Positions 6,287 through 7,846 of a stretch of DNA of 7,846 nt are shown here, in pieces; position 1 is the first letter of the stretch, and each line of letters opens with the position of its first letter. The position numbers were made by a program, and so were the translations under genes. The stretch comes from Candidatus Poseidoniaceae archaeon (GTDB lineage Archaea > Thermoplasmatota > Poseidoniia > Poseidoniales > Poseidoniaceae). Under the pieces are notes generated by a model. It did no database searches. It was not told the DNA's origin and saw only the letters and a program-made list of their open reading frames with translations. The stretch spans positions 1 to 7,846 of the forward strand of contig DUJJ01000080.1 of assembly GCA_013329865.1 (NCBI GenBank), read 5' to 3'.

Positions 6287-7201
6287 TCAGTCCTCATCTA
6301 TCTGTAGTTTCATGGCAGCCAGTGCATCGCTAGCGTTTGGCAACGGCGGCAACGGCATATTGCCATCGGGCAACGGCGGGAGCGGCATATTGCCTAAGTC
6401 AGGTAGCCCTTCAGGTGATGATTTCTTCTCAACTTCTTCGAAACCAGAATCAAGCGGCGTTCTCAACTTTAGGATAGTTGCCTCATCAAGTCGAATAAAT
6501 GTTGCACCGTATACGTGACCTGCCTCAGGTTTCTGTGGCTCATCAACAACAGTCAACCCATGTTCAGGGTTTTGTAATAGTGCAACAATATCCTCGCCCT
6601 CATTATATTGCTCCCACATCCTGACGGTCGATGCTCTGATTTCAGCTAACTGATTCCTTCGGCGTTTCTCTATTCGCTGACGGATTTCTTGATGTTTTAC
6701 TCGACGGTTGGAAACGGTCATTTCAATATCAGCATCTTCGACTGACTCTGGACTTACTTCAACCACATACTCGTCTGCAGTGTGAACATTTTCAACAGTA
6801 ACCTCAACCTCAACAATGGTTTCTTGAACTTCTGAATCATCTTCTTCCGGTTGGTTTGCCGCCTGGATTTTTGCCAGTTTTCGCTCTCTTAGAGAGACAC
6901 CGTCAAGGTTTTCCTCTTCAATTACTGGAGCAGGAATATCGGCACCATCGGAGGGCTCTAGTTCTACTTCGGAATCTTGCTCTGGAGTCGCGTCGGTTGA
7001 GGTTTCTGCTCTGTTCCTTGAATTATTTTTTACCCCCCTTCCACCAAGTAGGACCCACATTAAGGACGCGACGAAGGTGACGCCAATAAGCGACCATTTA
7101 CCATCGCTAGATAGGCTCGATGCAGAGGTCAAATAGAAAATTCCCGCACTGGCAGCGACAAGTGCACAAACTGTTCGGAAAAATCCCATGCCCCTCATCA
7201 T
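6287..7201 (-). CDS. Membrane-anchored acidic protein of unknown function with PLPPLP tandem repeats
   Basis: I do not recognise this 304-residue protein. Two hydrophobic helices (about 8-30 and 37-54) have basic residues before the first and after the second (GGRGVKNNSRNR), so both ends should face the cytoplasm with a short outside turn. A long acidic, low-complexity region (about 67-160) follows. Next come a Lys/Arg/Glu-rich, probably coiled-coil helix (about 166-190), a more conserved-looking stretch (about 190-250 with RMWEQYNEGEDIVALL and HVYGATFIRLDEA), and a tail with GNMPLPPLP twice in tandem (270-278 and 280-288). The gene starts 21 bases after the diphosphatase stop codon, with no clear Shine-Dalgarno site, and is probably in that operon. 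The double ATG leaves the exact start open by one codon. A scaffold or adaptor at the membrane would fit the architecture, but this is speculation. Confidence 0.75.
   Translation of the reverse strand: MMRGMGFFRTVCALVAASAGIFYLTSASSLSSDGKWSLIGVTFVASLMWVLLGGRGVKNNSRNRAETSTDATPEQDSEVELEPSDGADIPAPVIEEENLDGVSLRERKLAKIQAANQPEEDDSEVQETIVEVEVTVENVHTADEYVVEVSPESVEDADIEMTVSNRRVKHQEIRQRIEKRRRNQLAEIRASTVRMWEQYNEGEDIVALLQNPEHGLTVVDEPQKPEAGHVYGATFIRLDEATILKLRTPLDSGFEEVEKKSSPEGLPDLGNMPLPPLPDGNMPLPPLPNASDALAAMKLQIDED
6341..6394 (-). repeat. 30-base-period tandem repeat encoding GNMPLPPLP twice
   Basis: On the plus strand, the 24-base unit beginning CAACGGCGG at 6341-6364 recurs at 6371-6394 with two mismatches, after a 6-base spacer. 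The repeat encodes a proline-rich motif near the C-terminus of the unknown membrane protein. The strong DNA-level match suggests recent duplication. Confidence 0.8.
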
Positions 7202-7222
7202 TATCCAGTTACTTCTGATTTA

Positions 7223-7846
7223 TCATGCTGATGGCAATTGGTTGAACAAGTTCTGTAATGCTCTACTTCGATGACTGAACATCTGCTTAGTATTTGCATC
7301 GATAGCACCAAATGTTTTGCCGTGAGTACTGTGGACACCATAGTTTCCAGCAGACAAGGGCTCGAGAGTTTCATCCAAGTCGTAAGGAATGAATATTGGA
7401 TCAAAACCAAACCCATTCCCTTCCATGGCTTCAATGGCAATGTGGCCAGGACAAACTCCCTCAGCAATCATGAATTCGCCGTTGCACCACAAAGCAGCGA
7501 CTGCCTTGAAGTAAGCAGACCTAAGATTTGCACTGGATACCGGGTCTTCAGTAGTTAGATGAGACAGCAGTCTTACTATGCCGGGATTGCCAATTGTTGA
7601 GTAAACGTAAGAGGAATAGACACCAGGGAAACCGTCTAGCGCCGAAATGAATAATCCGGCGTCTTCAACCAATATCATATCGCCTTCATTAAAACTATCC
7701 GGCAAATGCTGGAGAGCCTGTTTTAGTTTAGACTCTGCAACGACCTCTAAAGAATCTGCCTGTGGTTCATACAGCAGATCTGTTTTGGGAATTAATTGTC
7801 TTACTCGATACCCTAATTTTGACAAATGTTCGTCCGCTTCAGCAAG
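7223..7846 (-). CDS. rdgB: XTP/dITP diphosphatase (Ham1/RdgB family), N-terminus outside window
   Basis: This housecleaning enzyme splits XTP, ITP and dITP to monophosphate and pyrophosphate, keeping deaminated purines out of RNA and DNA. The frame is open to the right edge. Seven codons upstream of the TTG at 7825 read LAEADEH, which matches the family's usual first helix (TGNxxKLAEA...). The true start and the substrate-binding N-terminal motif therefore lie beyond 7846, and the TTG is not the start. Visible motifs, numbered from the first visible codon, are VEDAGLFISALDGFPGVYS at 60-78 (with the catalytic-type Asp62), GNPGI at 86-90, NGFGFDPIFIP at 144-154, and the nucleobase motif SHRSRAL at 191-197. 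Residues of about 162-178 before the SHR motif look longer than in typical members. The stop codon is 21 bases before the unknown membrane protein, probably its operon partner. Confidence 0.9.
   Translation of the reverse strand, partial: LAEADEHLSKLGYRVRQLIPKTDLLYEPQADSLEVVAESKLKQALQHLPDSFNEGDMILVEDAGLFISALDGFPGVYSSYVYSTIGNPGIVRLLSHLTTEDPVSSANLRSAYFKAVAALWCNGEFMIAEGVCPGHIAIEAMEGNGFGFDPIFIPYDLDETLEPLSAGNYGVHSTHGKTFGAIDANTKQMFSHRSRALQNLFNQLPSA

Noticed and set aside
7823..7825. TTG as the start of the diphosphatase
   Set aside because: The frame stays open upstream and encodes family-like residues (LAEADEH), so the gene continues past the right edge.
1..7846. tRNA, rRNA, CRISPR, insertion sequence or defence system
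   Set aside because: No cloverleaf-like segment, spaced direct repeats, transposase, terminal inverted repeats or nuclease-type proteins were seen; nearly all of the window is explained by eight ordinary genes.

Overview
The window looks like a compact archaeal chromosome segment, most likely from a euryarchaeal lineage such as the marine Thermoplasmatota (marine group II/III type). The reasons are an archaeal secretion ATPase of the FlaI/GspE-like class next to a TadC/FlaJ-type membrane protein, an archaeal adenylate-kinase-like protein of the UPF0200 type, short gaps between genes, and TATA-like elements placed about 26-34 bases upstream of start codons. The lineage is inferred from protein style only; no rRNA or other marker gene is present. 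I see no mobile element, CRISPR array, tRNA or rRNA, and no gene-free stretch over 300 bases.

Layout from left to right. Positions 1-590 (minus) hold the N-terminal part of a FlaJ/TadC-like membrane platform protein that runs off the left edge. Positions 605-2170 (minus) encode the matching type II/IV secretion ATPase, 14 bases upstream of it. Positions 2242-2802 (minus) encode a UPF0200 P-loop nucleotide kinase-like protein with its own promoter-like region, which contains a pair of matching palindromes. Positions 2876-4570 and 4573-5349 (minus) form a tightly coupled ABC-2 exporter: a double-length 12-helix permease and its ATPase. The 85-base divergent gap at 5350-5434 separates this unit from an enoyl-CoA hydratase on the plus strand (5435-6277), the only plus-strand gene. 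That gene converges, with 9 bases between them, on a membrane-anchored protein of unknown function (6287-7201, minus). An XTP/dITP diphosphatase (7223-7846, minus) lies just upstream of the unknown protein and has lost its N-terminus to the right edge.

Working together: the ATPase and FlaJ-like protein form the cytoplasmic motor and membrane platform of a type IV pilus or archaellum-like machine. The ABC pair is a self-contained exporter of unknown substrate. The diphosphatase cleans non-canonical purine nucleotides from the pool, and the hydratase acts on acyl-CoA. The genes look like ordinary neighbours rather than one pathway.

Expression logic: genes that seem to begin a transcript (kinase, ABC ATPase, hydratase) have TATA-like elements so close to the start codon that the mRNA would be nearly leaderless. 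The downstream genes in two tight pairs (permease, FlaJ-like protein) have Shine-Dalgarno sequences instead. The best candidates for something undescribed are the membrane-anchored protein with a PLPPLP tandem repeat and the palindrome pair ahead of the kinase gene. I found no convincing new multi-gene system.
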